Assembly: GCA_024236175.1 (NCBI GenBank)
Contig: JACKKY010000001.1
Coordinates: 868,001-932,000, forward strand
Source: Novosphingobium sp.
GTDB lineage: Bacteria; Pseudomonadota; Alphaproteobacteria; Sphingomonadales; Sphingomonadaceae
Length of the DNA: 64,000 nucleotides
Direction: 5' to 3'
In this document: positions 16,055 through 24,670 of the stretch, piece after piece
Position numbering within the stretch: the stretch's first letter is position 1
Layout of the letters: each line of letters opens with the position of its first letter
The notes under the pieces: generated by a model
Databases searched by the model: none
Told to the model about the DNA's origin: nothing
What the model saw: the letters and a program-made list of their open reading frames with translations, nothing else
Program-made: the position numbers and the translations under genes

Positions 16055-18901
16055 CTATTCCGCCGGTTCGGCATCGGCGATGCGGCGGGACTGCGCGCTC
16101 AGTTCGGCGTAATCCTCCTGCCAGTCGCTCGGCCCGTTGGACGGCGTGACCTGCACTGCCGTCACCTTGTATTCCGGGCAATTGGTCGCCCAGTCGGAAT
16201 ATTCGGTGGTCACGACATTGGCCTGCGTCTCGGGGTGGTGGAAAGTCGTGTAGACGACCCCCGGCGCAACCCGGTCGGTAACCCTGGCGCGCAGGGTGGT
16301 TTCCCCGGTGCGCGATGCCAGCCGCACCCAGTCGCCATCGCATACGCCGCGATTCTCGGCATCGGTCGGGTGGATTTCGAGCAGGTCCTCCGGGTGCCAC
16401 ACGGTCTGGGCGGTGCGGCGCGTCTGCGCCCCGACATTGTATTGCGTCAGGATACGCCCGGTGGTGAGCAGCAGCGGATAGCGCGGCCCGGTCTTCTCGT
16501 CGGTGGGCACATAGTCGGTCACCACGAACTTGCCCTTCCCGCGCACGAAGCCGTCGACATGCATCACCGGAGAGCCGTCGGGGAACGCATCGTTGACCGG
16601 CCATTGCAGCGAGCCTTCCTGTTCCAGCCGGGCGAAGCTCACCCCCTTGAAGGTCGGCGTGAGCCGCGCGATCTCGTCCAGGATCTGCGAAGCGTGGGTG
16701 TAGTTCCAGTCGATGCCCATCGCCCGGGCCAGCGCCTGGGTGACTTCCCAGTCTTCAAGTCCGTTCGCCGGCTCCATCACCTTGCGCACCGGCTGGATAC
16801 GCCGCTCGGCATTGGTGAAGGTCCCGTTCTTTTCCAGGAAGGTGGATCCGGGCAGGAAGACGTGGGCGTAGTTGGCGGTCTCGTTCAGGAACAGGTCGTG
16901 GACGATCACGCATTCCATCGCCGCCAGTCCCTCGGCGACGTGCTTCGTATTCGGATCGGACTGGAGGATGTCCTCGCCCTGAATGTAGACGCCCAGGAAA
17001 CTGCCATCGAGCGCGGCGTCGATCATGTTGTTGATGCGAAGCCCCGGCTCGGAATCTAGGGTGACGCCCCAATCCTGCTCGAAGGCCGAGCGCACCGAAA
17101 CATCGGAGATATGGCGATAGCCCGGCAATTCGTGCGGGAACGCGCCCATGTCGCAGGCGCCCTGCACATTGTTCTGGCCGCGCAACGGATTCACGCCAAC
17201 GCCGGGCCGCCCGATATTGCCGGTCGCCATTGCCAGGTTGGCGATCGCCATCACCGCGGAAGATCCCTGGCTGTGCTCGGTCACGCCAAGCCCGTAGTAG
17301 ATCGCACCATTGCCGCCGGTAGCATAAAGCCGCGCCGCGGCCCTGATCTCGCTGGCCGGCACGCCGGTGACCGGCTCCAGGAATTCCGGGCTGTGCCGCT
17401 CTTCCGACACGAAACGCACCCAGTCCTGATATTCGTCCCAGTCGCAGCGCTCCCGGATGAAGTCCTCATGCGCGAGGCCTTCGGTGACGGTGACATGGGC
17501 GAGCGCGGTCAACACGGCGACATTGGTGCCGGGCCGCAGCGCCAGATGGTGCGCCGCCTCGACATGGGGCGAATGAACGAGATCGGTGCGGCGCGGATCG
17601 ACGACGATCAGCTTCGCCCCTTGCCGGACACGCTGCTTGATGCGGCTGGCGAAGACAGGATGCGCGTCGGGCGGGTTGGCGCCGATCACCATGATCACGT
17701 CCGCCTGGTCCACGCTGTCGAAATTCTGGGTGCCGGCGCTGGTGCCGAACGTCGTTTTCAGACCGTAGCCGGTGGGCGAATGGCAAACGCGCGCGCAATT
17801 GTCGATGTTGTTGGAACCGAAACCGGCACGCACCAGCTTCTGGACCAGGAACGTCTCTTCATTGGTACAGCGGCTGGAGGTGATCCCGCCAAGCGCGCGG
17901 GGGCCGTGCTTCTCCCTGATCGCGTTCAGCCGCCCGGCGGTGAAGGCCAGGGCCTCCTCCCAGCTCACCTCGCGCCACGGTTCGGTGACGCTCTGGCGGA
18001 TCATCGGGGTCGTGATGCGGTCCTGGTGATTGGCATAACCCCAGGCAAACCGGCCTTTCACGCAGCTGTGGCCGTGATTGGCCTTGCCGTCCTTCCAGGG
18101 CACCATGCGGACCAGCTGCTCGCCTTTCAGTTCGGCTCGAAAGGCGCAGCCGACGCCGCAATAGGCGCAGGTGGTGACCACCGACCGTTCTGGCTTGCCC
18201 ATCTGCTTGACCGATTTTTCCATCAGCGCCGAAGTCGGGCAGGCCTGGACGCAGGCCCCGCAGGAGACGCATTCGGAGGAGAGGAAGTTGTCCGATGGCT
18301 GCCCGGCGCTGATTTTCGAGGCAAAGCCGCGGCCGTCGACGGTCAGTGCCAGCGTGCCCTGCACCTCGTCGCAGGCGCGCACGCAGCGCGAGCAGACGAT
18401 GCACTTGTCGGGCGCGAACAGGAAATAGGGGTTCGACAGGTCCGGCTTCGTGCCGAGGTGGTTTTCCCCTTCATAGCCGTAACGCACGTCGCGCAGGCCC
18501 ACCGCCGCGGCCATGTCCTGCAGCTCGCAATCGTTGTTGGCGCTGCAGGTCAGGCAGTCGAGCGGGTGGTCGGAGATATAGAGCTCCATCACCCCCCGGC
18601 GCAGCTTCGCAAGGCGCTCGGTCTGCGTATGGACGACCATGCCGTCCTCGGCCAGGGTGGTGCAGCTCGACGGCGTCCCCTTCCTGCCTTCGATCTCGAC
18701 AAGGCACAGCCGGCACGACCCGAAGCCCTGCAAGCTGTCGGTTGCGCACAGTTTCGGGATCGACCCTCCGGATTGCGACGCCGCGCGCATCACCGAAGTG
18801 CCGGCGGGCACGGTGATTTCGCGCCCGTCGATCGTCAGCGTGACGGACGTTCCGGACTGGACTTCGGGCGTGCCGAAGTCGGCCTGGCGCTCATAGCCCA
18901 T
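16055..18901 (-). CDS. fdsA: NAD-dependent formate dehydrogenase alpha subunit FdsA
   Basis: The catalytic subunit, 948 residues. In order it has an N-terminal [2Fe-2S] domain (CRLCLVEIEG), a His-Cys3 cluster site (HPLDCLTCSANNDC), two ferredoxin-like [4Fe-4S] sites (CIVCSRCVRAC and CVSCGACVQAC), the CAYCGVGC cluster of the molybdopterin domain, and the bis-MGD domain with its C-terminal dinucleotide-binding half. The metal ligand is cysteine (RVCHSPTGYG, near residue 370), not selenocysteine. It oxidises formate to CO2 and passes electrons to FdsB. Its start overlaps the end of mobA by 11 bases. Confidence 0.95.
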   Translation of the reverse strand: MGYERQADFGTPEVQSGTSVTLTIDGREITVPAGTSVMRAASQSGGSIPKLCATDSLQGFGSCRLCLVEIEGRKGTPSSCTTLAEDGMVVHTQTERLAKLRRGVMELYISDHPLDCLTCSANNDCELQDMAAAVGLRDVRYGYEGENHLGTKPDLSNPYFLFAPDKCIVCSRCVRACDEVQGTLALTVDGRGFASKISAGQPSDNFLSSECVSCGACVQACPTSALMEKSVKQMGKPERSVVTTCAYCGVGCAFRAELKGEQLVRMVPWKDGKANHGHSCVKGRFAWGYANHQDRITTPMIRQSVTEPWREVSWEEALAFTAGRLNAIREKHGPRALGGITSSRCTNEETFLVQKLVRAGFGSNNIDNCARVCHSPTGYGLKTTFGTSAGTQNFDSVDQADVIMVIGANPPDAHPVFASRIKQRVRQGAKLIVVDPRRTDLVHSPHVEAAHHLALRPGTNVAVLTALAHVTVTEGLAHEDFIRERCDWDEYQDWVRFVSEERHSPEFLEPVTGVPASEIRAAARLYATGGNGAIYYGLGVTEHSQGSSAVMAIANLAMATGNIGRPGVGVNPLRGQNNVQGACDMGAFPHELPGYRHISDVSVRSAFEQDWGVTLDSEPGLRINNMIDAALDGSFLGVYIQGEDILQSDPNTKHVAEGLAAMECVIVHDLFLNETANYAHVFLPGSTFLEKNGTFTNAERRIQPVRKVMEPANGLEDWEVTQALARAMGIDWNYTHASQILDEIARLTPTFKGVSFARLEQEGSLQWPVNDAFPDGSPVMHVDGFVRGKGKFVVTDYVPTDEKTGPRYPLLLTTGRILTQYNVGAQTRRTAQTVWHPEDLLEIHPTDAENRGVCDGDWVRLASRTGETTLRARVTDRVAPGVVYTTFHHPETQANVVTTEYSDWATNCPEYKVTAVQVTPSNGPSDWQEDYAELSAQSRRIADAEPAE

Positions 18902-19421
18902 GGCGTTTCTCCAACGCAGCGAGATCGGCTTGCGTATTGATGTTAGCAGATTTGGCGCCGAGTTTCACCGCCCTCGCGCCGATGGCCTCTGCGAATTGTT
19001 GCATGGAATGCCTGCCTTCACTGGTCAGGATCGCCTCGATCTGTTCCGCTGCGCTCGCCGGCCACAAGCCGACGACCGGCTGGTCGGCAAGATACGCAGG
19101 TGCCGGCAGTAGCAGGTCCGGCAGGCCGTCCGGAAGGTCGGCGGAATCCACGCCGCAGGTGAGCACCGCCTCGTAGTCCTCGTCGCGCGCGTGATGCAGC
19201 GCCGCCGCGATCCCCGCCAGCGGCCCCATCCCGGGCCGCGGCCAGTCCGGCAGGGTCGGCGCGGGCGCGGTCTCGCGGCCCACGACCACGACGTGCTCGC
19301 ACCAGCCGGACAGGGCATCGACCGCGCGGGCCAGCAAGGTGCGCCCGCCCAGCTCGGCCAGCGCCTTGTCGCTGCCGAACCGTGACGACTGACCGCCCGC
19401 AAGGACCGCACCCAGAATCAC
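18891..19421 (-). CDS. mobA: Molybdenum cofactor guanylyltransferase MobA
   Basis: A 176-residue nucleotidyltransferase. The N-terminal LAGGQSSRFGSDKAL is the GTP-binding loop of MobA, followed by the GPLAGI segment and LTCGVDSADLP (metal-binding Asp). The C-terminal part (EAIGARAVKL, NINTQADL) also fits. MobA attaches GMP to Mo-molybdopterin to make the MGD form that FdsA requires. It sits seven bases after fdsB and overlaps fdsA by 11 bases, so it is an integral member of the formate dehydrogenase operon. No fdhD/fdsC, the usual sulfurtransferase gene here, is found in the operon. Confidence 0.92.
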   Translation of the reverse strand: MILGAVLAGGQSSRFGSDKALAELGGRTLLARAVDALSGWCEHVVVVGRETAPAPTLPDWPRPGMGPLAGIAAALHHARDEDYEAVLTCGVDSADLPDGLPDLLLPAPAYLADQPVVGLWPASAAEQIEAILTSEGRHSMQQFAEAIGARAVKLGAKSANINTQADLAALEKRHGL

Positions 19422-19428
19422 CAGGGGC

Positions 19429-20943
19429 TCACTTCCCGAAGTCCTCCGGCCATTGCCTCAGCGCGCTCAGCACGGGAAACGGCGTAAAGCCGCCGAGCGC
19501 GCACAGAGAACCGTCGCGCATGGTCTCGCACAGGTCTTCCAGCAGCGCGACGTCGTCCTCGCGGCTGCGCCCGGACTTGGGCGCGTTGTGCATCTGCGCG
19601 AGCGTTTCCACCCGGTCGGCCTGCCTGCCGCCCGCCCGGATCCGGTCGACGATTTCCGCCCCGCGCGTCGAACCGAGCCGGCACGGCGTGCACTTGCCGC
19701 AGCTTTCCTCGGCGCAGAACTGCATGGCGAAGCGGGCCTGCCTGCCCATGTCCACCGTATCGTCGAACACCACGACGCCGCCGTGGCCGATCAGTGCATC
19801 GGCGGCGGCATAGGCTTCGTAGTCGAACGGCAGGTCGAACTTGTCAGGATGGATGTATGCGCCGAGCGGTCCGCCCACCTGCACGGACTTGACCGGCCGG
19901 CCGGACTGGGTGCCGCCGCCGATGTCCTCGATCAGTTCACGCAGCGAAATGCCGAACGGCACTTCGAACAAACCCCCGTGCCGGATGTTGCCCGCCAGCT
20001 GGATCGGCATTGTGCCTCTCGAACGGCCCGTTCCCAGGCTTTCGTAATGCGCGGCGCCGCCCTCGGCGAGGATATGCGACACGGCCGCCAGCGTGAGGAC
20101 GTTGTTGACCACCGTCGGGCAGCCGAACAGACCCGATATGGCGGGCAGCGGCGGCTTCGCCCGCACTTCCCCGCGCCTGCCTTCCAGGCTGTTCAGCAGG
20201 GACGTCTCTTCGCCGCAGACATAGGCGCCTGCCCCCACGCGAAGCTCGATTTTAAAAGGCGAAACAATGTCTTGTGCCAAAGCTAAAGCCGACTCGAGCT
20301 TGGCGATCGCATGCGGATATTCGCTGCGCAGGTAGATGTAGCCCTGCCCTGCACCCACGGCGTGAGCGGCAATCGCCATGCCTTCGATCAGCTGGAACGG
20401 ATCGCCTTCCATCAACATGCGGTCGGCGAAGGTGCCGCTGTCGCCTTCGTCGGCATTGCAGACGATATACTTGCGCGCGCCGGTCGCCGCCGCGACGGTC
20501 CGCCACTTGATGCCCGCCGGGAACCCTGCGCCGCCGCGCCCCCGCAGGCCCGATCGCACGACTTCCGATACCACCTGTTCGGGAGCCAGCGAACGAGCCC
20601 GCTTCAGGCCCTGCCAGCCACCGGTCGCTTCGTAGTCATCCAGGCTGAGCGGACGGGTCTTGCCGGCCCTTGCGAAAGTCAGGCGCTGCTGCAGGGCGAT
20701 AAAGGGATGCTCGCCGGGCGGGCCGACGGCCTTGTCGCTGCTGCCGTCGAGAACGGCCGACACGTCGTCCGGGCCGACCGGACCGAACCCCTTGCCCTCG
20801 ATCTCCACCAGCGGCTCGAGCCAGTGCATGCCCCAGCTCGATACGCGTTCCACGTCGCAGCCGGCCTGAGCAAAGGCCTCGGCCACTTCGTCCGCGCCGC
20901 AAGCCAGCGCGAGGGCATCGTCGGAGATCCTGACCTTCGTCAT
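19429..20943 (-). CDS. fdsB: NAD-dependent formate dehydrogenase beta subunit FdsB
   Basis: The protein has 504 residues from the ATG at 20943, which overlaps the fdsG stop as ATGA. An N-terminal thioredoxin-like region (about 1-110) precedes a NuoF-like module. RGRGGAGFPAGIKW is the FMN/NADH site, CNADEGDSGTF the nucleotide-binding loop, and the C-terminal ESCGKCTPCR binds a [4Fe-4S] cluster. It takes electrons from FdsA and reduces NAD+ through FMN. It is the homologue of complex I NuoF and of hydrogenase HoxF. Confidence 0.94.
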   Translation of the reverse strand: MTKVRISDDALALACGADEVAEAFAQAGCDVERVSSWGMHWLEPLVEIEGKGFGPVGPDDVSAVLDGSSDKAVGPPGEHPFIALQQRLTFARAGKTRPLSLDDYEATGGWQGLKRARSLAPEQVVSEVVRSGLRGRGGAGFPAGIKWRTVAAATGARKYIVCNADEGDSGTFADRMLMEGDPFQLIEGMAIAAHAVGAGQGYIYLRSEYPHAIAKLESALALAQDIVSPFKIELRVGAGAYVCGEETSLLNSLEGRRGEVRAKPPLPAISGLFGCPTVVNNVLTLAAVSHILAEGGAAHYESLGTGRSRGTMPIQLAGNIRHGGLFEVPFGISLRELIEDIGGGTQSGRPVKSVQVGGPLGAYIHPDKFDLPFDYEAYAAADALIGHGGVVVFDDTVDMGRQARFAMQFCAEESCGKCTPCRLGSTRGAEIVDRIRAGGRQADRVETLAQMHNAPKSGRSREDDVALLEDLCETMRDGSLCALGGFTPFPVLSALRQWPEDFGK

Positions 20944-21365
20944 GCGGTCTCGATCAGCCTTACCAGCGCCGCCTCGTCGAGCCGCGCATGCACCCGGTCG
21001 CCCACGCGCGCGGCGGGCCCGGCGCTGCATAGGCCGAGGCAGTAGACGGTCTTGAGGCGCACGCGATCTCCGGCAGCCTGCCTGGCAGCGTCGGCGATCG
21101 CTTCCACCCCGCGCGCCTGGCAAGCCTCGGCGCGGCAAAGCTGCACTTCGGGGCGCGGATCGGGCGCATCGGTGAAATCGTGGTAGAAGCTGGCGACGCC
21201 GTGCACTTCGGCGCGTGTCAGGTTGAGCGCCCTGGCGACCGCGGCCTCGGCTTCTTCGTCGATGCAGCCGAATTGCGCCTGGACGTCGCGAAGGATCGGC
21301 AGCAACGGACCCTCGCGCGAAGCATGATGCGCGACGATCTCGCCAATGCGCTCAGCCTTGCTCAC
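20940..21365 (-). CDS. fdsG: NAD-dependent formate dehydrogenase gamma subunit FdsG
   Basis: A 141-residue NuoE-like thioredoxin-fold [2Fe-2S] protein. Cluster ligands are seen in LCRAEACQ and VYCLGLCSAGP, with the N-terminal helical part (EVHGVASFYHDF) typical of the family. It works with FdsB in electron transfer. It overlaps fghA at its start and fdsB at its stop by four bases each, so it is translationally coupled on both sides. Confidence 0.92.
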   Translation of the reverse strand: MSKAERIGEIVAHHASREGPLLPILRDVQAQFGCIDEEAEAAVARALNLTRAEVHGVASFYHDFTDAPDPRPEVQLCRAEACQARGVEAIADAARQAAGDRVRLKTVYCLGLCSAGPAARVGDRVHARLDEAALVRLIETA

Positions 21366-22195
21366 CGTTTCAACCGCTCCGCGTGCCAGGCGACATGCCC
21401 CGGCATGAAGGTGGAGATGAAGTAATAGGAATGGTCATAGCCTTCCTGCATCCGGATCGTGGCGGTCTGGCCGGCCTTCTCGCACGCCTGTTCCAGCAGA
21501 TGCGTCTTGAGCTGCTCCTCGAGAAAGCCGTCCGCCGTTCCCTGATCGACCAGCAGATCCGGCAGGCGGGCGCCGTCCTCCATCATCGCGCAGGCATCGT
21601 AGTCGCGCCATGCCGTCCTGTCAGCACCGATATAGCCCGTCAGCGCCTTTTTGCCCCAGGGGCAGTTGAGCGGACTCACTATCGGCGCAAAAGCGCTGGT
21701 CGAGCGGAACCGCCCGGGATTGCGCAGGGCGATGGTGAGCGCGCCGTGCCCGCCCATGGAGTGGCCGGTGATGCCCTGCCGCTCCATATCGGCGGGAAAC
21801 CGGGACGCGATCAGCCGGGGCAATTCTTCTTCGACATAGCTGCGCATCCGGTAATGCGTGGACCACGGCGCTTCGGTGGCATCGACATAGAAGCCCGCCC
21901 CCTTGCCGAAATCCCAGCCTTCGTCGTCGGGCACGCCGTCGCCGCGCGGGCTCGTGTCGGGCGCAACGAAGACAATGCCATGTTCAGCACAGGCAGCGCG
22001 ATATTCGCCCTTCTCGGTGACATTGGCATGGGTGCAGGTCAGTCCGGACAGATACCACAGCACCGGCAGCCTGGCGCCAGCCTCGTGCGCGGGCACGAAG
22101 ACCGAGAATGTCATGTCCGTTCCCGTCTCGGCCGATGCATGGGTGTAGACCCCCTGCACGCCGCCATGGCTGCGGTTTTCGGAGACGGTTTCCAT
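21362..22195 (-). CDS. fghA: S-formylglutathione hydrolase
   Basis: A 277-residue esterase-D-type alpha/beta hydrolase. I use ATG 22195, which overlaps the frmA stop as TGATG; a TTG codon immediately before it is also open. The nucleophile is S146 in GHSMGGHG; the other triad residues are likely the Asp in LVDQGTADGF and the His in GYDHSYYF. SGLTCTHANVTEKGEY is a family signature. It hydrolyses S-formylglutathione, the product of FrmA, to formate and glutathione, feeding the formate dehydrogenase encoded directly downstream. Confidence 0.95.
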   Translation of the reverse strand: METVSENRSHGGVQGVYTHASAETGTDMTFSVFVPAHEAGARLPVLWYLSGLTCTHANVTEKGEYRAACAEHGIVFVAPDTSPRGDGVPDDEGWDFGKGAGFYVDATEAPWSTHYRMRSYVEEELPRLIASRFPADMERQGITGHSMGGHGALTIALRNPGRFRSTSAFAPIVSPLNCPWGKKALTGYIGADRTAWRDYDACAMMEDGARLPDLLVDQGTADGFLEEQLKTHLLEQACEKAGQTATIRMQEGYDHSYYFISTFMPGHVAWHAERLKR

Positions 22196-23301
22196 CAATA
22201 GACGACGACGCTTCTGATGCTCTCGCCGGCATGCATGAGCTCGAAAGCCTTGTTGATCTCATCCAGCTTGAGGATGTGGGTGATCATCGGGTCGATCTCG
22301 ATCTTCCCGTCCATGTACCAGTCGACGATCTTGGGCACGTCGGTCCGCCCCTTTGCCCCGCCGAACGCCGTGCCTTTCCAAACGCGGCCGGTCACCAGCT
22401 GGAAAGGACGAGTGCTGATCTCCTTTCCGGCTTCGGCAACGCCGATGATGACGCTCGTGCCCCAGCCGCGATGACAGCACTCAAGCGCCTGCCTCATGAC
22501 ATCCGTATTGCCGGTGCAGTCGAAGCTGTAATCGGCCCCGCCGTCGAGCATGTTGATCAGGGTCTCGACGACGTTCCCGACATCCCTGGGATTGACGAAG
22601 TCGGTCATGCCGAACTTGCGGCCCCATTCCTCCTTGCCCGGATTGATGTCGACACCGACGATGCGGCCCGCGCCGGCAAGCTTCGCGCCCTGGATGACGT
22701 TGAGGCCGATTCCGCCCAGCCCGAACACCACGACATTGTCGCCGGGCCTGACTTGCGCCGTGTTCACCACCGCGCCCACGCCGGTGGTCACGCCGCAGCC
22801 GACATAGCAGCTCGTCTGGAACGGTGCGTCCTCGCGGATCTTGGCGACGGCGATCTCGGGCAGCACCGTGAAGTTCGAAAAGGTGGAACAGCCCATGTAG
22901 TGGTAGATCGTCTCCCCCTTGTAGGAGAAACGGCTGGTGCCGTCCGGCATCACCCCCTGACCCTGCGTAGCGCGGATCGCGGTGCACAGGTTGGTCTTGC
23001 CCGACAGGCACGATTTACACTGCCTGCACTCCGGCGTGTAGAGCGGGATGACGTGGTCATCGGGCTTCACCGAAGTCACCCCGGGGCCGACTTCGCGAAC
23101 AATGCCGGCGCCTTCGTGGCCCAGGATCGAGGGGAAGATGCCCTCCGAATCGAATCCGTCCAGGGTGTAGGCATCGGTGTGGCAAATGCCGGTGGCCTTG
23201 ATCTCGACCAGCACCTCGCCCTCCTTCGGCCCCTCCAGATCGACTTCCACGATCTCAAGCGGCTTCTTTGCTTCGAAGGCAACGGCGGCGCGGGTCTTCA
23301 T
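22195..23301 (-). CDS. frmA: S-(hydroxymethyl)glutathione dehydrogenase / class III alcohol dehydrogenase
   Basis: The protein has 368 residues from the ATG at 23301; extension to 23469 would overlap the promoter and lacks family similarity. Catalytic zinc ligands are in GICHTDAYTLDG and GHEGAG. The structural zinc site is CRQCKSCLSGKTNLC. The nucleotide fold has GLGGIGLNV, followed by GVDINPGKEEWGRKFG. It oxidises S-hydroxymethylglutathione, formed from formaldehyde and glutathione, with NAD+. It is the first gene of the operon. No FrmR-type regulator lies next to it. Confidence 0.96.
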   Translation of the reverse strand: MKTRAAVAFEAKKPLEIVEVDLEGPKEGEVLVEIKATGICHTDAYTLDGFDSEGIFPSILGHEGAGIVREVGPGVTSVKPDDHVIPLYTPECRQCKSCLSGKTNLCTAIRATQGQGVMPDGTSRFSYKGETIYHYMGCSTFSNFTVLPEIAVAKIREDAPFQTSCYVGCGVTTGVGAVVNTAQVRPGDNVVVFGLGGIGLNVIQGAKLAGAGRIVGVDINPGKEEWGRKFGMTDFVNPRDVGNVVETLINMLDGGADYSFDCTGNTDVMRQALECCHRGWGTSVIIGVAEAGKEISTRPFQLVTGRVWKGTAFGGAKGRTDVPKIVDWYMDGKIEIDPMITHILKLDEINKAFELMHAGESIRSVVVY

Positions 23302-23480
23302 CGGGCGAATCCTTCCGGTTACTGCTGCCCTTGCTATAGCCCGGCGGCAGCCGTTGAAGGCAAGGGGTAATCTCTGCCGGATCGCGATCGCGCGAAGCTG
23401 AAACGGTCCCACACCTGAATCCGATTGCGCGAGCGCATTTCGATTGATAGGGGCCCCTTCCCTAGGCACCTGCCCCGGAT

Positions 23481-23554
23481 GGCCCGATGGCGGAGTGGTG
23501 ACGCAGCGGACTGCAAATCCGTATACGCCGGTTCGATTCCGGCTCGGGCCTCCA
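23481..23554 (+). tRNA. tRNA-Cys (GCA)
   Basis: The acceptor stem GGCCCGA pairs with TCGGGCC. The anticodon loop CTGCAAA has the GCA anticodon at 23513-23515. The T arm reads CCGGTTCGATTCCGG. Discriminator T and a genome-encoded CCA end at 23554. The 3' end lies two bases from the stop codon of an integrase remnant, so this tRNA served as an integration site. Confidence 0.96.
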
Positions 23555-23555
23555 A

Positions 23556-23768
23556 CTATTTTGCCAATGACAAGATATGGTTAGACAAGGGCAGCGCTTC
23601 AGCACTCTCGTCGTAATCCGTGATGCCGTGCAATTTTGGTGTTGTGACGGTCGGCAATGGCATTTCAATTGCCGAGATGGCCTTGCCGATGTGATCTCCC
23701 GAGAGATGAACATAACGCATCACCATCGCCAGTGTCTTATCTCTGCCACGACGCGCGCAAGCGGCCTC
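23556..23768 (-). pseudogene. C-terminal remnant of a tyrosine-type integrase
   Basis: On the minus strand an open frame of 70 codons ends with TAG two bases beyond the tRNA-Cys. It contains DKTLAMVMRYVHLSGDHIGKAI, which matches the C-terminal box of tyrosine recombinases: the catalytic Tyr (codon 23712-23714) sits in the usual R-Y-x-H-L context. The frame meets a TAA at 23769-23771, so the body of the enzyme (Arg, His and Arg catalytic residues) is absent. An integrase ending at a tRNA 3' end is the standard layout of tRNA-inserted islands and prophages. This one is dead. Confidence 0.75.
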
Positions 23769-23938
23769 TTATCTCGAGGCGGGAGGTCGGATCTTGACTG
23801 GAAGTCCGCGCGAACGGCCATTTTCGGCGTCAGCGGGTAAATCCTTTGAAACAGGAGAGAGGCACTCAACCCGTTGCCCATTGCCGTGGCGAAGACATCC
23901 GACCCACCAGGTGGTAAACGCCGCCAATCAGTGCCCTG

Positions 23939-24574
23939 TCAGCGTGCGCATTCTCGCGCACCGTAACTTCGCATGAACATGTCCACTGCAGCGTGGATTC
24001 GCTTCTCGACCGACGCCGGATCTTGCTGGGTAGCGAAGCGCCGCTCAAGATCTCCCATTCCCTTGAACATGCTGGAAAGCTGGTCGGCCGCCAGAATCGG
24101 GTCGTCAATGTCGAGTTCGCCTCTGACGCTGGCGTTGCGCAGGAGGTCCGAAAGAGTTCGATGACAGCGCCTTGGTCCTGCCTCGAGAAAACACTCGCCG
24201 AGATGCGGTAAATGCTCGATTTCAGCCGCCAGCCGCCTTTCGAACTTGACCAGCTCCGGGCGCGAGAGGAAGGCATTCATTGCCATCCCGAACCGGACCA
24301 GCCTTTCAGCCAGCGGCCCTTTGCCGTCACCGTCCAGCAAAGGCGTGCGGATCTTTTCGCACTCTGCTTCGACCGCAGCGGCGAAAAGACCATCCTTGTC
24401 GTGGAAATGCTTGTAAACCGTAACCTTCGATACGCTGGCGTCGGCTGCAATCGCTTCAATTGTAGCACCAGTGTAGCCATGCTCGAAGAAGGCGCGGATT
24501 GCAGCGCTCAAGATTGCCTCGCGCTTCTTGGCATCACAGGGTCTTCCGCTGCGCCGCGGACAGTGTCTTGACAA
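23939..24574 (-). CDS. TetR family transcriptional regulator
   Basis: A 211-residue protein. The N-terminal HTH (KREAILSAAIRAFFEHGYTGATIEAIAADASVSKVTVYKHFHDKDGLF) is typical of TetR. The helical ligand domain follows and resembles the AefR-like C-terminal type. The only start in this frame is TTG 24574, since TGA lies six codons upstream. That TTG overlaps the -35 element of the divergent promoter. It is divergent from the exporter operon at 24671-28966, with inverted repeats in the gap. It is therefore the likely repressor of that operon. Confidence 0.88.
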   Translation of the reverse strand: MSRHCPRRSGRPCDAKKREAILSAAIRAFFEHGYTGATIEAIAADASVSKVTVYKHFHDKDGLFAAAVEAECEKIRTPLLDGDGKGPLAERLVRFGMAMNAFLSRPELVKFERRLAAEIEHLPHLGECFLEAGPRRCHRTLSDLLRNASVRGELDIDDPILAADQLSSMFKGMGDLERRFATQQDPASVEKRIHAAVDMFMRSYGARECAR

Positions 24575-24615
24575 AGTGAACGACTCCGTTCATTTAAACG
24601 CTCGCGTTCAGTAAT
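24568..24615 (+). promoter_or_regulatory. Promoter and TetR operator of the ABC exporter operon
   Basis: TTGACA (24568-24573) with a 17-base spacer and CATTTA (24591-24596) form a sigma70-like promoter. TGAACG-N4-CGTTCA (24577-24592) is a perfect inverted repeat inside the spacer, so a bound repressor would block polymerase. A second repeat, AACGC-TC-GCGTT, follows directly. Both fit the small palindromes used by TetR proteins. Confidence 0.65.
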
Positions 24616-24670
24616 ATGTGCGCAAACATCCACCCTTGCAACCGCAGCCGAGTTCCGGAGCCCCGAGAGC

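Noticed and set aside
17111..18940. A 609-codon plus-strand frame over fdsA
   Set aside because: It is the complement of a clear formate dehydrogenase gene; no family content of its own.
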